Of a stretch of 64,000 nucleotides of DNA, positions 36,759 through 48,349 are shown piece after piece. The notes beneath the pieces were generated by a model. The model made no database searches, was not told where the DNA came from, and was given only the letters and a program-made list of their open reading frames with translations. The position numbers and the translations under genes were made by a program. The DNA comes from Agriotes lineatus (Eukaryota; Arthropoda; Insecta; Coleoptera; Elateridae). The stretch's first letter is position 1. Each line of letters opens with the position of its first letter. The DNA lies in NCBI GenBank assembly GCA_940337035.1, contig CALNHX010001951.1:1-64000 (forward strand), given 5' to 3'.

Positions 36759-38692
36759 CAGGGTGTAGAATTGGTTCACGCACCATAGGGATTTCCATGT
36801 TAAATTCTTAATGTTCAAATATTGGCTCCCCAAATGATTTTAGAGAAAAAGTGTAAATATGTTTCTTGTAGAGAAAAACATACTGTATACTACCATATCA
36901 TTACTTATTTTTTTTCTTTTCATACAAGGGTTAAAATTAAGGAAATTAAAACTACTATTTTAGCAAAAATAGGTAGTGCCTTGGAATCGTTGAAACAAAA
37001 AACAATTGTTAGTTAGCTGTCATGTTAGCGTCTTGATAATAAATGTAGAAGTGTTTTAAGTAATTTTGCATTTAGACAATGCATTCTAGTGCCGAAAATT
37101 TATTTTCCTTTCTTACAAAACAGAGAAACTTAAACTGCCACCTTAACAAAAACCAGCGATGCTTTGATAAACTGTTGAAACAAGGCCACTGTCATTTTAA
37201 CAAGCTGAATCTCGTTTTTTTTGCATATTGAAAATTTAAAATAATGAGAATAATAATCTGCAATAGAACAAGTAAATTTTATTTAACGAATTAACACAAA
37301 AAAAACAATTACTATAATAAATGTTCAAATAAGCCTCCAGCCACTGTTAAACAATAACCCAGTCTATTATAAAATTCTCGTCTGACATTTGCCAACTGAT
37401 TTGGCGAAATTCTTGCGCAGTGATCTTGAATACTAGTTTTCAATTGTTGTAAATCTTCAAAACGGTTACCACTGTAAATCTTTGATTTCAAATTTCCCCA
37501 TAAATAGAAATCATTAGGAGAAATGTCAGGACTCCGAGCAGGCCAACAAATTTCGTATCCTCTACCAATAACTTTGCCATTGAAGCTGTGATTTAAATAT
37601 TCCCGGACGACACGACTGTTATGTGCAGGACATCCATCCATTTGAAACCAAACTTCTTCATTTTCCGGTGCAACCTCATTTATAGCTGGTGTTAATTCTT
37701 CGGATAATACTTGTAAAAAACGTTCAGACGTTAAATTTCCATCAAGAAAAAAGGGTCCAATAATATGATGCCCTAAGATACCGGCCCAAACATTTAATTT
37801 TTGACGATATTGGGTTCTCGTTGCTAAATAATTATGAGGATTTTGTGTAGCCCAAATTCTACAGTTTTGCACGTTTGGCTCATTGTTAAGCATAAACGTG
37901 CACTCATCTGTAAAACAGACATTCCTTAAAAAATTTATATCTTCGTTTGCTTTTTCCATAATGGTGTAGCAAAACTCAGCTCTTCTCTCCATATCATTCG
38001 GAAGCAACTCTTGGTGGCACTGATATTTATAGTGACGGTACTGGTGCTTTTTCAAAATTTTGTGCACTGTAGTGTAGTGTATCCCAATATTTTCTCCCAT
38101 TTGACGTACACTTACATTAGGATTTTCAGTTACTGAAGGTAATATGTCGACAGCGTTTGCATTTTCTTGATGTCTTACATTTTGCAAGGTGTTTTCATTA
38201 CATTTACACTTATTATTTACAGTACCAGTTGCTTCAAATTGGCGGATCACAGTAGTGTGGCTTGGAATTGGTCGATTCGGATATTCTGCAGCAAACATAT
38301 CACTCACTGCACGTGCACTATTACCAGAATAGTACCATTTCACCATTAGGATCTTTTCATTCAACGAATACATGATATTATCTCAGAATTAGTTAAAACA
38401 CTTCTACATTTATTATCAAGACGCTAACATGACAGCTAACTAACAATTGTTTGTTGTTTCAACGATTCCAAGGCACTACCTATTTTTGCTAAAATAGTAG
38501 TTTTAATTTCCTTAATTTTAACCCTTGTATGAAAAGTAAAAAAATAAGTAATGATATGGTAGTATACAGTATTTTTTCTCTACAAGAAACATATTTACAC
38601 TTTTTCTCTAAAATTATTTGGGGAGCCAATATTTGAACATTAAGAATTTAACATGGAAATCCCTATGGTGCGTGAACCAATTCTACACCCTG
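36759..38692 (-). mobile_element. Second DD41D mariner element, about 300-bp inverted repeats
   Basis: Ends CAGGGTGTAGAATTGG and CCAATTCTACACCCTG are flanked by TA (36757-36758 and 38693-38694). The inverted repeats span about 36759-37060 and 38394-38692 and look nearly identical. The transposase frame (38373-37312) is uninterrupted. The termini differ from the element at 24333, so this is a separate lineage with the same catalytic spacing. Confidence 0.93.
37312..38373 (-). CDS. DD41D mariner-type transposase, intact, second lineage
   Basis: 353 residues. The N-terminal helix-turn-helix begins MYSLNEKILMVKWYY and is followed by SHTTVIRQFEATGTV. A second helix-turn-helix includes MGENIGIHYTTVHKILKKH. 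The catalytic motifs are VCFTDECTF, WFQMDGCPAH and SPDISPNDFYLWGNLK, again with 41 residues between the second and third aspartates. It differs clearly from the transposase at 25074 outside the catalytic core. The complete frame with paired terminal repeats makes the element potentially autonomous. Confidence 0.93.
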   Translation of the reverse strand: MYSLNEKILMVKWYYSGNSARAVSDMFAAEYPNRPIPSHTTVIRQFEATGTVNNKCKCNENTLQNVRHQENANAVDILPSVTENPNVSVRQMGENIGIHYTTVHKILKKHQYRHYKYQCHQELLPNDMERRAEFCYTIMEKANEDINFLRNVCFTDECTFMLNNEPNVQNCRIWATQNPHNYLATRTQYRQKLNVWAGILGHHIIGPFFLDGNLTSERFLQVLSEELTPAINEVAPENEEVWFQMDGCPAHNSRVVREYLNHSFNGKVIGRGYEICWPARSPDISPNDFYLWGNLKSKIYSGNRFEDLQQLKTSIQDHCARISPNQLANVRREFYNRLGYCLTVAGGLFEHLL

Positions 38693-40244
38693 TATATAGC
38701 TCTGTGATATGTTTTAGAATGCAATATACTTTTAACTGTGATTGTATATTCATTGATGGGGACGAACACAGGCTTCAAATGTTCGTAAAGAGTTGGCATG
38801 GCCTGGCCTTCTCTCCCTATCTCTTATAACAACGAAATAAACTCCATCTCCTATCAAACAACTAAACTGGTTTTACAACAAACATAAAAAGTGCTAAGTT
38901 CCAATTAATTTTGGCCATATCTTTTACACAGGGGCTCGTTGTGAGAGTCGCGAGTTACCGAGCATCGACGATAGACCTTTAAATTGGTTGTGATATCTTT
39001 TCTTTCTTGAAAATGAGCTTCCTTTTTCAACTGCCGCCTTTTGTATTATTTACTTCTTGGTGTATTGTTAATTCTTGTTTTTTGAGCAAACAGTCAAAGC
39101 TCTGTATAGAAACTTGATCATACGTACTAAAAAAATAGGACAATTTCTAAATCAATTCCCCATGAATTTTTATTATTTTAGTTGATTAAGCAACCTTAAC
39201 TGCTATGTGAATAATTTAAACATGTCGTATTTCATATCAAATTTTAATATCAAAAGCTACAATACAATACAATTATAAAACTAGGTATAAGCCGTTCACG
39301 ATCTTTTTGGGTCAGGTGAGGCTATGACCATCTAGTAATTTTTTTGGCAGAACCTCTGTTGCAACTAAACTCCCTCATGGAAATTGACACTTTTTGTGTT
39401 AGGTTAGGTTGTTTTCAGTTTAAGGTTATATTTTCTGAATAGATACATTGTTGCCGGATATTCTCTAGTCTCCACATCGACTCGCGTTCTTTTAAATTTG
39501 GCCTGTTCTTTTTAAATTGGAAGTAGCATCGTTTAATGGAAATTTTTTGTTGTAACAAAATTATTTTGGGCATTTTGACTTCTCCTTTGACGGAAATTAA
39601 AATTATTTCTACACATTTGATAAATCGTTTATTTTCTTACGAATATTAAAATAATAAATCTGGGAATGAGGTGGCAAGAAAATGTCGAACAGACACTGAC
39701 AGAAAAAAAAGTTGCATCCGCTACATCGTCGAATCAGTTAGTCCAACATGAAAAGAAAAAATCATAGCCAACTCTGTCCCAAAAAGGTCGTAAACGGCTT
39801 ATAAATGTGCACTTTGCCGAATAGTTATACTGTTTTTTAAGAAAGAAAATTAATAATCCTAGATTTGAAACTAAACTTACTTTGTACTCTAGGCGTGCTT
39901 GACAGAAACATTTTGAAATAATTTTAAATTTGTTGCCAGTTGTAAATTCAGATTTCCACATCCCCACACCTAAAAAACGTTGTCTTGAGTTTTACTTGGT
40001 AGCAGTATTACAATTTCTGCGAAGCATGCTGTGTATTAGAGTAGTTCTTTTAAGCTTCATTTGATCCAAATGCATTTTCCTGATTTACGTATTGTGTTTT
40101 GCTGTGTTCCTGAGAAAATGGTCATTAAGTTAGTAAATCAATGTTACGTTTGCTGCTAGTCCATTTTCTGAATGATTTACTTCTTCAATTTTCATGTAAG
40201 TATCACTATTAGACTCATAGTATAAAATTCGTTAATAATTTGTA
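38693..40244. other. Non-coding spacer before duplication copy B
   Basis: It contains one inverted-repeat element (39288-39801). No coding similarity elsewhere. Confidence 0.5.
39288..39801. mobile_element. MITE with TAAGCCGTT termini
   Basis: Ends TAAGCCGTTCACGATCTTTT and AAAAGGTCGTAAACGGCTTA are mirror images with two mismatches. The next bases also pair (gggtcag.. and ..ctctgtccc). A flanking TA on each side is consistent with Tc1/mariner-type insertion. No transposase. Confidence 0.75.
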
Positions 40245-40708
40245 AATAAACATAACCAACTAAATCCTTTTTGCATTTTATTTTATTTTTGGTACAATAA
40301 TGGACGTGAAATAAGAATTAGTTAATCATAACTTGGCTAATGCAATAATCAACATGCTAACCTCTGGCGAAAATCAATTAAAATAAAGTAGTTAGAAATT
40401 TACATGTTCGGCAGGAGTTTGTTTGAGTTTAAACTACATAGCGACTCCTATTAAAAGAGGAGTCATGATCAACCACGCTTCAGGCTTCTCTTTTTGTTTT
40501 ACAATTTCTTAATATCACAGAGTAGATCAGTAAGGCAATAAGCGATTGAATATTGGGAATTGTTTGCATTTCGAAATTAGTTACATGTTATCATTGTGTT
40601 AATACAGTTGTTCATATTAGATATTTGTAAAAATTGAAGCGTGTGATATTTACCATTAACTAACCATTAGTCAGTGTGTCGGTACAGAAATTTGATTAAC
40701 TAATGTTA

Positions 40709-41285
40709 TAGTAGGAGAGCTGGTGACATTTTTCAGTGATCATTTAGTTAAGGCCTATTTTTTGAGAGAATGTTGCTGGAGGCATGTATAAGTGTCATCT
40801 GTAAGGATTCTCCTAGATAGCGGTATCGGAGGGAGGCAGAACACCCCCAATTTGCACTGTCAGTATATGTCAAATTCGAGGTGAGCCGGTTAGGTTTTGT
40901 GTCAGTTTGTGTCAAAACTGACGGAAAATCTAATTTGCTAACCTCGAATTTGACATAACTTACACTAAAAAAGTCCATAAGGGGCGGCTGTGGAAATTGA
41001 AATGTATGAATAATAGGTTGGTGGCATTGTAAGTCTATGTCAAATTCGAGATTAGCAGGTTAGGTTTTCCGTCAGTTTTGACAGAAACTGACACAAAACC
41101 TAACCGGCTCACCTCGAATTTGACATATACTGACAGTGAAAATTGGGGGTGTTCTGCCTCCCTCCGATACCGCTATCTAGGAGAATCCTTACAGATGACA
41201 CTTATACATGCCTCCAGCAACATTCTCTGAAAAAATAGGCCTTAACTAAATGATCATCAAAAAATATCACCAGCTCTTAAGACTA
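40709..41285. mobile_element. 577-bp foldback element with TTA duplication
   Basis: It is bounded by TTA (40706-40708 and 41286-41288); copy A has the empty site near 1552-1558. Arms of about 270 bp mirror each other from TAGT...GAGCTGGTGA inward through gatcatttagttaaggcc and gaggcagaacacccccaatt. Each arm contains its own smaller GTTGGTG-family palindrome (40867-40964 and 41013-41134). A 3-bp TTA duplication would fit PIF/Harbinger-type insertion but the termini are not typical. Confidence 0.88.
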
Positions 41286-41481
41286 TTAGAACGTATATCT
41301 GGAATATAACCTAAAATGTGCAAAACTTTGCATTTACTGGAGTGCTTCCTCTGTTATAAACTTATACGCACAATGTGTGGAGATACCAACTACTTGTATT
41401 TTTGACCATGTTCGGTATGTGTAATAATTGCGGGTGAGAAATGTATGTGCAGTGGACAATTGTAGCGGAGAACAGTTCTTA

Positions 41482-42068
41482 AGAGCCATTTACACGAACA
41501 AGAATTTCTGGTACAGTGACGTTACCAGTCCAGTTAAAAGTAAATTGTAAGACCGTTTACACGAACAAGTTTTTCTTGTAAATTTACTTGCAGCTGGCTG
41601 TCATGCAGTCATACCAATCTATTTAAAATTAAATAGAAACATAACCTCAAAAATAGTTCTATCCTGTGGGCTAGCATAGTTTTTTTTTGTAGTTTTCATA
41701 CAATTGTATCAGTAATTGAATTTCTTTTATTTTCCACTGCCGCATTTTTAACATAAATATGTCTTTGAGACAGGAACAAAACTTAAAATCACGTAACAAA
41801 GTTGTGTTTACTTACGCAACGAAGAGGTTATGTTTACGAATTGGCGCAGGTTGGTATTACGGATTTGCGAAAAATGCGCTTGCGCGAAGGTGGAACTTTT
41901 AAGGAAAACTTGTAGAAAGTAGCGCATGTTCCAGTTTGCCGGTAAAAGTTTTCTTGTAGGAACGGACTTGTAAGACATTGTTTGTCTCTTTCTAATACGT
42001 GTGAATGTTAGACAGAGAAAACTTGTAACGTCACTGTACCAGAAATTCTTGTTCATGTAAATGGCTCT
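41482..42068. mobile_element. Harbinger-like MITE, TTA duplication
   Basis: Ends AGAGCCATTTACACGAACAA and TTGTTCATGTAAATGGCTCT, inverted over about 45 bp, are flanked by TTA (41479-41481 and 42069-42071). Copy A shows the empty site near 1808. The TTA duplication and GAGCCATTTACACG-type termini are those of PIF/Harbinger MITEs. No transposase. An open frame on the reverse strand (42056-41808) has no resemblance to one. Confidence 0.9.
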
Positions 42069-42416
42069 TTACTCATTCTAATGAAGCATGTGTACAGTAA
42101 ATAATTGTTCTATTTCTGAATGGGGATTCTGCACGTAATAAGTTTCGAACAGGGAGTCTCTTCGACTCTTGTGCATTTACCTGCAGTTATTTTGGGTGAG
42201 CAGTATCTACCGTTGGCAATATTTGTATATATCTATATTTTAGTAAGCAAGTGATTAAAGCATTTGTAGTAAGAACATTCCCTTCTTTCAGAACCACAAC
42301 AAAATTTCAAGTGTAGCAGGTGACACAATAGCGACGGGGTGTCTCGTCTAGTTCTGCAGATATTGGTCACCAGCTTCAAGTAAGCATATAAATAATTGTC
42401 ACATATAATATCATAA

Positions 42417-42552
42417 GAGCATTAATTCTTTCCTGAAATTTTTGTGAGTGCGTTCCAACAACGTCGTATTAATATGCCCGAGCGGGACGCGAGGGCAAAT
42501 TAGGACGTTGTTGAATGCACGAAAAATAATTTCCGGATATGAATTAATGCTC
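42417..42552. mobile_element. Palindromic MITE, GAGCATTAATTC termini
   Basis: Ends gagcattaattc and gaattaatgctc, inner match caacaacgtc/gacgttgttg, and a GC-rich loop cccgagcgggacgcgag near 42485. Absent from copy A at the equivalent point (near 2124). Confidence 0.75.
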
Positions 42553-42706
42553 GAATGGAGATTCGGTAAGAAAATCGTAAAGACACAAACCCTAAAAACA
42601 AGTAATGTCTACCTACAAAAAATTTCCAAGAAATTTTGTTGTTGTCTTGGTTACGGCTCGTGAACTAATTTTTCTATTGGTCATTAATGAGTGTCGTACG
42701 ATTTTC

Positions 42707-43092
42707 ACTTAAATCAAGAACACTATACTAAGGACACGCAACTCCCGTTTCGAAGCGGACCGCTAAAAGCTGACAAGTAAGGCGGCCGTGGTGTACAATT
42801 ATTCATTCACAAAACTCGTGAACTGTCAATGTCAAACATTTGCTGAGTGTAACTGGAAATTCGGACCATGTTTTAACAATTAATAACACACTTGAAATAC
42901 ACTCCATTGGATTAACAACCGTAAACTGACTTTTAACCGCGATTACAGGTTAATTTAGCTCGCTTCCAACTCTCGAACGGCAGTACACGCTGTCGACAGC
43001 ACCGCGACGGCTATCCCCGACATGAGGGCCGCTTTTATATACAGCCGTCATAAGAAGTTGCATCTCCTTAGTATAGTCTTCTTGACTTAAAT
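42707..43092. mobile_element. Short DNA element with about 40-bp inverted ends
   Basis: Left acttaaatcaagaacactat and its continuation actaaggacacgcaact mirror the right end (agttgcatctccttagtata, then gtcttcttgacttaaat). The interior is GC-richer with no coding similarity. Together with 42417-42552 it forms an insertion of about 690 bp absent from copy A. Confidence 0.7.
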
Positions 43093-43284
43093 ATAGGAAA
43101 AGATTGTTAGCAGTCATAAAACAATTCACTCACTTAAAAATAAATATATCAAGAATGTGCACTAACTTTTATGTTAAGTAATCTTGTTTTTTTTTAATGT
43201 TTCTTACTAACCAGTTAATTGCAATTCTTAAAATTACTGGTTAATTGCTAAAGATATTATCAGTAATAATGTATTAAGGGCAAA

Positions 43285-43465
43285 TGCTTTTGCCGGTAAA
43301 AATGTTTTACGAAAGTATTTTGTTTTGGCAATGTCACAAGACAAACTAACTTGATCAAATTCCCGAGCCGAAGGCGAGGGAATTTGTCAAAGTTAGTTTG
43401 TAGAGGGGCATTACCAAAAAAACAACAAATCTTAAGTAAAACATTTTCCGAGCAAAATCATGAGC
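43285..43465. repeat. Palindrome with gagccgaaggcgag loop
   Basis: Arms contain ttggcaatg/cattaccaa and caaactaacttgatcaaatt / aatttgtcaaagttagtttg around a loop at about 43370. It is part of an insertion (43261-43733) absent from copy A. Confidence 0.65.
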
Positions 43466-43481
43466 CCGAAATACATTTTGT

Positions 43482-43733
43482 GGACTATTTCCCAAATATC
43501 GGTTCATTTTGACATTTATACTGATGCGCAATGACAGTTTAAATGACGTTTCTTAAATACCACCTTGATTAAAGCAACATATTTGGTGGTTGCCGTGGAT
43601 GCAAGTGGCAAAAGAAACTGACAAAATCCCAAGGGAAAATTTCGATTTTTTGCCACTACAAAAACACACGATTGGTTGAATTTTGAAAAAGCATGGCTTT
43701 TCATTGGATAATAAGAGATGTGGGAAATAGTCC
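43482..43733. mobile_element. MITE with GGACTATTTCCCA termini
   Basis: GGACTATTTCCCAAATATC at the left is mirrored by GATGTGGGAAATAGTCC at the right. It is inserted next to the palindrome at 43285-43465 within the copy-B-specific segment. No coding capacity. Confidence 0.7.
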
Positions 43734-44316
43734 TACATATTCAAACAGCGAATAGCATGAGACTGTTTATTTTAGTTTGTATGGATATAATTGTTTTCTG
43801 TTGATTATTTTGTGCTAGTGCAATTTCAGCGATAATTTGTGCCACTTGAACATTCAAGAATTTTCATTTCTTAATGAAATAGTACGTAGGGTAATATACC
43901 TACATACTAAATATCGCAAGTGGCCTGAATATTTCCTGATAATTGTTTCTCATTAATCATTCATGCTTTTTGCAAAAGCATTTTTAAACTTGAAAAAATG
44001 TGCACTAGGGATATTGCAGATGGTAGATAATTAACTTGCTTTTTAATTATGAATAATTATGGCAGAGTTGGATTAATTATTGATTCAATGTTTCACATAT
44101 TTATGCATGCATATCATCTTCTTTCGAACAAATATTTTCTTCCCAGCTTAGTGTTTAATTTATAAATGGTTATAACTTATAATAATAAACTGTTTAAATA
44201 TGTAATAACTGTAGTACTTAACGGTATTAGGTCAATATTGAGAATATAACGGATGAGGATACATTTTATGACCGAGACTAATAAATTAACTGAATCAGTT
44301 ATATGTAATATGGGCT

Positions 44317-44436
44317 GTAGTAGTAGTAGTAGTTGTGGGGAGACCGAAGTCTAGCAAGTAGGCCACCATAGGCCCTTTTTGCCAACCCCATGCCATCCCC
44401 TCAACCGCCTAAATCTAAATAGTAGTAGTAGTCTGC
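44317..44436 (-). repeat. Probable LINE 3'-end fragment with (CTA)n tail
   Basis: About 90 bp of distinctive sequence (ggggagaccgaagtctagca and downstream) is bracketed by tagtagtagtag tracts on both sides. On the reverse strand the fragment ends in a (cta)n tail, the way several LINE families end. No coding part is present. Confidence 0.4.
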
Positions 44437-45000
44437 TGTCGGTATCATAAAAAAGTTGCTTTTAATTGATTGTCCAATATACAGTTTTTGTAATACTCTA
44501 AACTGTAATTACAGTATAACTTCTAAAGTTATCTTTCTTTAACGCTCACAACACTAAATCTCAATAGGTTATGGGCCCAGTTCGCCTGTGAGTGTTAATA
44601 ATCGTTAATCGTGAGGTGAACGACAATAAACTGATTTATTGCCTGAGATTTTTAAGTCAAAGTCTGTATTTTAAAAGATGGAGCATCTTCCGGTAAGGAT
44701 AGACAAACTGGAGGGACAGACAAATTGGGTGGACTGGAAGTTTCAAGTAAGAATTGAGCTGCAGGCACACGACGTGATGCGTGCCGTGCAAGGTCAAGTT
44801 ACACTGACGAAACCGACGAACAAAACATCAAAGCAACAGGTTGAGGAGTATGATAAAACTGTGGCAACATTAAATAAAACTGAGTTCATGGCTCAAAATA
44901 TTATAGTGTCAAGTTTGAGTAGTCAAGTACGACAATTGATCAATATGTGTAACACTGCGAAGGGTATGTGGGAAAAACTGCATAACATTTTAAATAGGTT
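44437..45000 (+). mobile_element. Copia-type retrotransposon 5' end: LTR, PBS and gag start
   Basis: A possible short LTR (44437-44566, starting TGTCGG) is followed by GGTTATGGGCCCAGTT at 44567-44582. The first 15 bases match the primer-binding site of Drosophila copia, complementary to an internal part of initiator tRNA-Met. The gag frame starts at 44678: MEHLPVRIDKLEGQTNWVDW, then QVEEYDKTVATLNKTEFMAQ and MWEKLHNIL, typical of the copia gag (UBN2-like) N-terminus. It is cut after about 105 codons, where sequence shared with copy A resumes (about 44990). The deletion presumably joined gag to the backbone. Confidence 0.85.
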
Positions 45001-45789
45001 ACATTAAAAAAAAACTTAGGAAAACAGCCTTCAAGTTCATATAGTAAAGATGGATAAAATTAACAGAGTAATTCTAGTTATCTGGGTTTAAAACAAAAAA
45101 ACTAAGTTATGATTATTCTTTGACGTTGACAATAATTCCAACATAAAAAACTATCCTAGAACTTTAAGATAATTTTTTTCTAATGTAAACTATTTAAGAT
45201 TTTACATCGTTGAAGACAGATTAAAACTTGCTACCGAAATGAGATCATAAAATTTATAAGAAATGATATAAAAATTTGATAATCACTTGAAAATACATGC
45301 TACAATTTGAATTGCTACACCTCTTTGAGATTCTTTCCCGAAAACATAATTAACGTAGTTACCAAATTTATGTGCTGCTTAATTTCCACAGTGTATAGTG
45401 ACCGGTATAAATTTGGAGATATATGGAAAACCTGTTTCTTATCCATTGACTAGATTTTGTTTTTGATAAAAGTGTCTGCATCGTCTAAAGTCAGAGCACT
45501 TGTTAAATTTTAAATATCTCCTTTTATTTACAAGGGAGGTTTGAAAATATGAAAATGGCTAAAAAATAAAGTACCCATTAACACAATACGGCGACAGTCT
45601 CACTTGCCTAAGGCGTGGCCGGGGTTAAGAATAGAGTTTTGACGACCATTCACCCTCTAGCTCAGCAGTAAAGAGTGTTAACGAAGAACGATGATTGGAG
45701 CTGCTGTGGGAACATAATTGAGTTTATTTTAAAATCTAAAATTACTATGTACAATTTTATATACACAAATATCAAAGAGGAATAAAATA

Positions 45790-47680
45790 TGACGCGGTTG
45801 CATTCGGTGCGCTGCTTGGTGGAGGAATCTCGATGGGCGAGGCGCTGGGCCATGTCGAGGTGTTTCCGGCGGCAAGCTGGGGCTCGTGGTGGCAAAGGTC
45901 AGCCTGGGGGTGCTGGAAACGTCGGCCAGGACTTTTTGAACCTGGGACTCGTGTTCAAGCGAAGTCCTGGAGGCGGGGGCAAGACATACTTCGGCGGCAT
46001 GCGGAGGATGCGGGCGGAAGCTTGGGGCATCGGTGCCGGGGACAGGTGGACCCTAGGTGAAGTAGCGCGGAGCTCGGGCTTTGATCACCTGGAGAGCGAG
46101 CTCAGGTAAAGTCCTTTTTGTGATGCGGAGTTTCTGGGTTGCTAGGCGAACCTGGTGGTTGACATGGAGCTGAACAGATGGCAGCTGGCAGAGACCCACT
46201 CTGGTCAGCAAGCGGCTGGAGCAGACCTGGAGCTTGGGGCGTCTTGAGGCCGTGCAGAGGACCGCTGGGGGAGACGCGCTTCGGCTGCACGCGGCTGGCG
46301 CGGGCGGAAGCTTGGGGCGTCTTGTGCCGTACAGGGTACCTCTGAGACACACACACTCCGGTTGCAAGCAGCTGGAGCAGACGTCGAGCTTGGGTTGTCT
46401 TAAGGCGGAGCCAGACGTCGGCTGCTTGTTGGGGCTCGCATGCCGCACATGGGACGTGCGTGCTTTAAAGGTAGGGGCGCTGAGGCTGTAGCTTGTCGGC
46501 CGCACGATTTGGGAAGTGCGAGCTCGAAAGCTTGAAGTGTTGGCTGGAGTTGGCGACCGCAGGCAGAGCCGAACGTCGTGGCTCGTGCTCCATGTTCTCG
46601 ATGATGATGGTAGGCCGCGCTGGAGGGCGCGAGCTCTAAGTGGAGAGCGCAGGCAGAGCCGAACGTAAGGGTTCATGCCTCCATTGCTCGGTGATCTGGG
46701 TGATGATGCTAGGTCGTGCTCGAGGGCGCGAGTCGTAGGTGGTGGCCGCAGGCAGAACCGAACGTAGGGGTTCGTGCTTCTTATTCTGCATGTTGATCCT
46801 GGATTATTCTAGGCCGCGAGCTGTGTTTGAGAGCGCTAGCCCTAGGTGGAGACCGCAGGCAGAGCCGAACGTGGTAGTTCGAGCTCGGTAGTCTGGATGA
46901 ATCTCAAGTTTCGAATCCCCTGTGCTTATAAGTGAACTCGCTGCTTTGTCTCCGGTTCCGCAGCTCTCATTGGCTGAGGGTGGGAGAGCCTCGCCGATTC
47001 TTTCGTAATTTGCGACATCGCGACGCTACCTAATCATCGCCTTCAATTAGAGACCTGAATTCGTTAGCATTGGTCTCCTGGCAAAAAGACGCGTATTTTG
47101 ATATGTCACTTGAGTGGTTTCGGCGGAATTTTTCCCCGTGTGGGTCGGTAAATTTGGCCGACCCTTGTGCTTTCATATCTGGGTTTGTGAAGTCCGCTCT
47201 TGGCGCCAAATACGAGGGGGGGGGGTGCTGATTGCGTTTCTGATAATTAGTCATATTTCGGCTTGCGGGCTATGGAGTCTGACAGGCGCCGTCCGCAATT
47301 CCTTATTTCGCCCGAGCGGCTTGCTTTTTACGACTTGTCGCTCTAAGTTGATATTGTGTGAGCCGTTATTTAGCGAATTTCAGCTTCCCGGATGCGGCGT
47401 TTGCGAGCGACTTGGATTTCAGTTTTCGTGAGCGCGCTCCGCGAGGTGATCCGCCTCGGTTACGGGGTTGCCTTAGTTAGATAGCTCTTATTCTCGTTTA
47501 TCTGCCGATACCAAACATGATTATTCCAGGTAGCGAGGTGTATTTGTTTTCGTAGTTTTTCCGGCCCTCGGTGCGGCGTGAATTTGGGCGTCCGCATAGC
47601 GCTCCTTGCTTGATCTAACCTAATTTATGGTCCTCTTTCGGCGTGTCGCGGTTAAGTGCTTTTCTCCCAAACTCCTCGCA
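45790..47680. repeat. GC-rich block with degenerate tandem repeats
   Basis: Base composition is far richer in G and C than anything else in the window. A unit with gcaggcagagccgaacgt recurs at 46553, 46643, 46743 and 46849 (spacing about 90-106 bp). Another unit with gcttggggcgtctt recurs near 46230, 46308 and 46388. Long open frames occur on both strands (for example 207 codons in reverse, 46676-46053) but are low-complexity Arg/Ser/Pro products expected from GC-rich repeats, so no gene is called. Confidence 0.6.
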
Positions 47681-47682
47681 GC

Positions 47683-48170
47683 CAGTCCTGGGCAAGTACT
47701 CAATACTTTTCTTTAAATTTGTACTCGAGTACTATAAGTACTCGATTCAAAGTACTCATGAGTACTTTTTTGTTGATACTCGTTACTCGTACGCGTTATA
47801 ATTATCGCAAGTACTCGTAATAAGTACCCAATGAGTACTCAATGTATTTATGAGTGTTTTTGCGAGTATGTGATTCCCCTAATTCGGACATTAAAATGCT
47901 ACTATAAATAAACGTCTTTGGCATCTATCCAACAATTAGTGGATCACTGAATAAAATAAATTTGTTGAAGATGGCCCAACGAATATAGCGGAAAATGAAA
48001 TAGACGTTCAGGATATTTTGATTTTGGTGAAAGTGAAAATGTTCATGTTTTTGATTTCGATTACGTCAATTTTGATAGTGCAACTGGTGATGATAAAATT
48101 TTTAACAAGAATAAAGCTGAATTAGAGTATCTAAGTTATATATTAATGGCACAAGCTTGGCAATGTTAAA
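47683..48170 (+). mobile_element. hAT 5'-end fragment with subterminal GTACT repeats
   Basis: CAGTCCTGGGCAAGTACTC at 47683 is a typical hAT start, followed by many gtact/agtac repeats to about 47850, as in transposase-binding subterminal regions. A weak coding-like stretch follows. No matching right end was found, so the element is truncated. Confidence 0.65.
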
Positions 48171-48349
48171 TTATTATCAGCTAATAAAAAAAGTGTTTAT
48201 TAACTTCAATACGCCTCTGCCTTCATCTGGCGTGCACTATCTGACGTACTAGTACTATTAAAAAATTATCTGTAATATTCTTTTTGCATGCAAAATTTAA
48301 TAAGTTTTGTTTTGTGTATTTTTGTTTTATTTTTATTATTAGAATAACT

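Noticed and set aside
39395..39412. Insect telomere repeat (TTAGG)n
   Set aside because: Only two adjacent units occur; chance or part of a repeat family containing aggttaggtt.
41808..42056. 82-codon reverse frame as a transposase of the TTA-flanked element
   Set aside because: No DDE motif or similarity; much of it lies in the inverted terminal region.
46053..46676. 207-codon reverse-strand open frame rich in Arg, Ser and Pro
   Set aside because: It lies in the GC-rich tandem-repeat block where stops are rare by composition; overlapping forward frames are equally long and no domain is visible.
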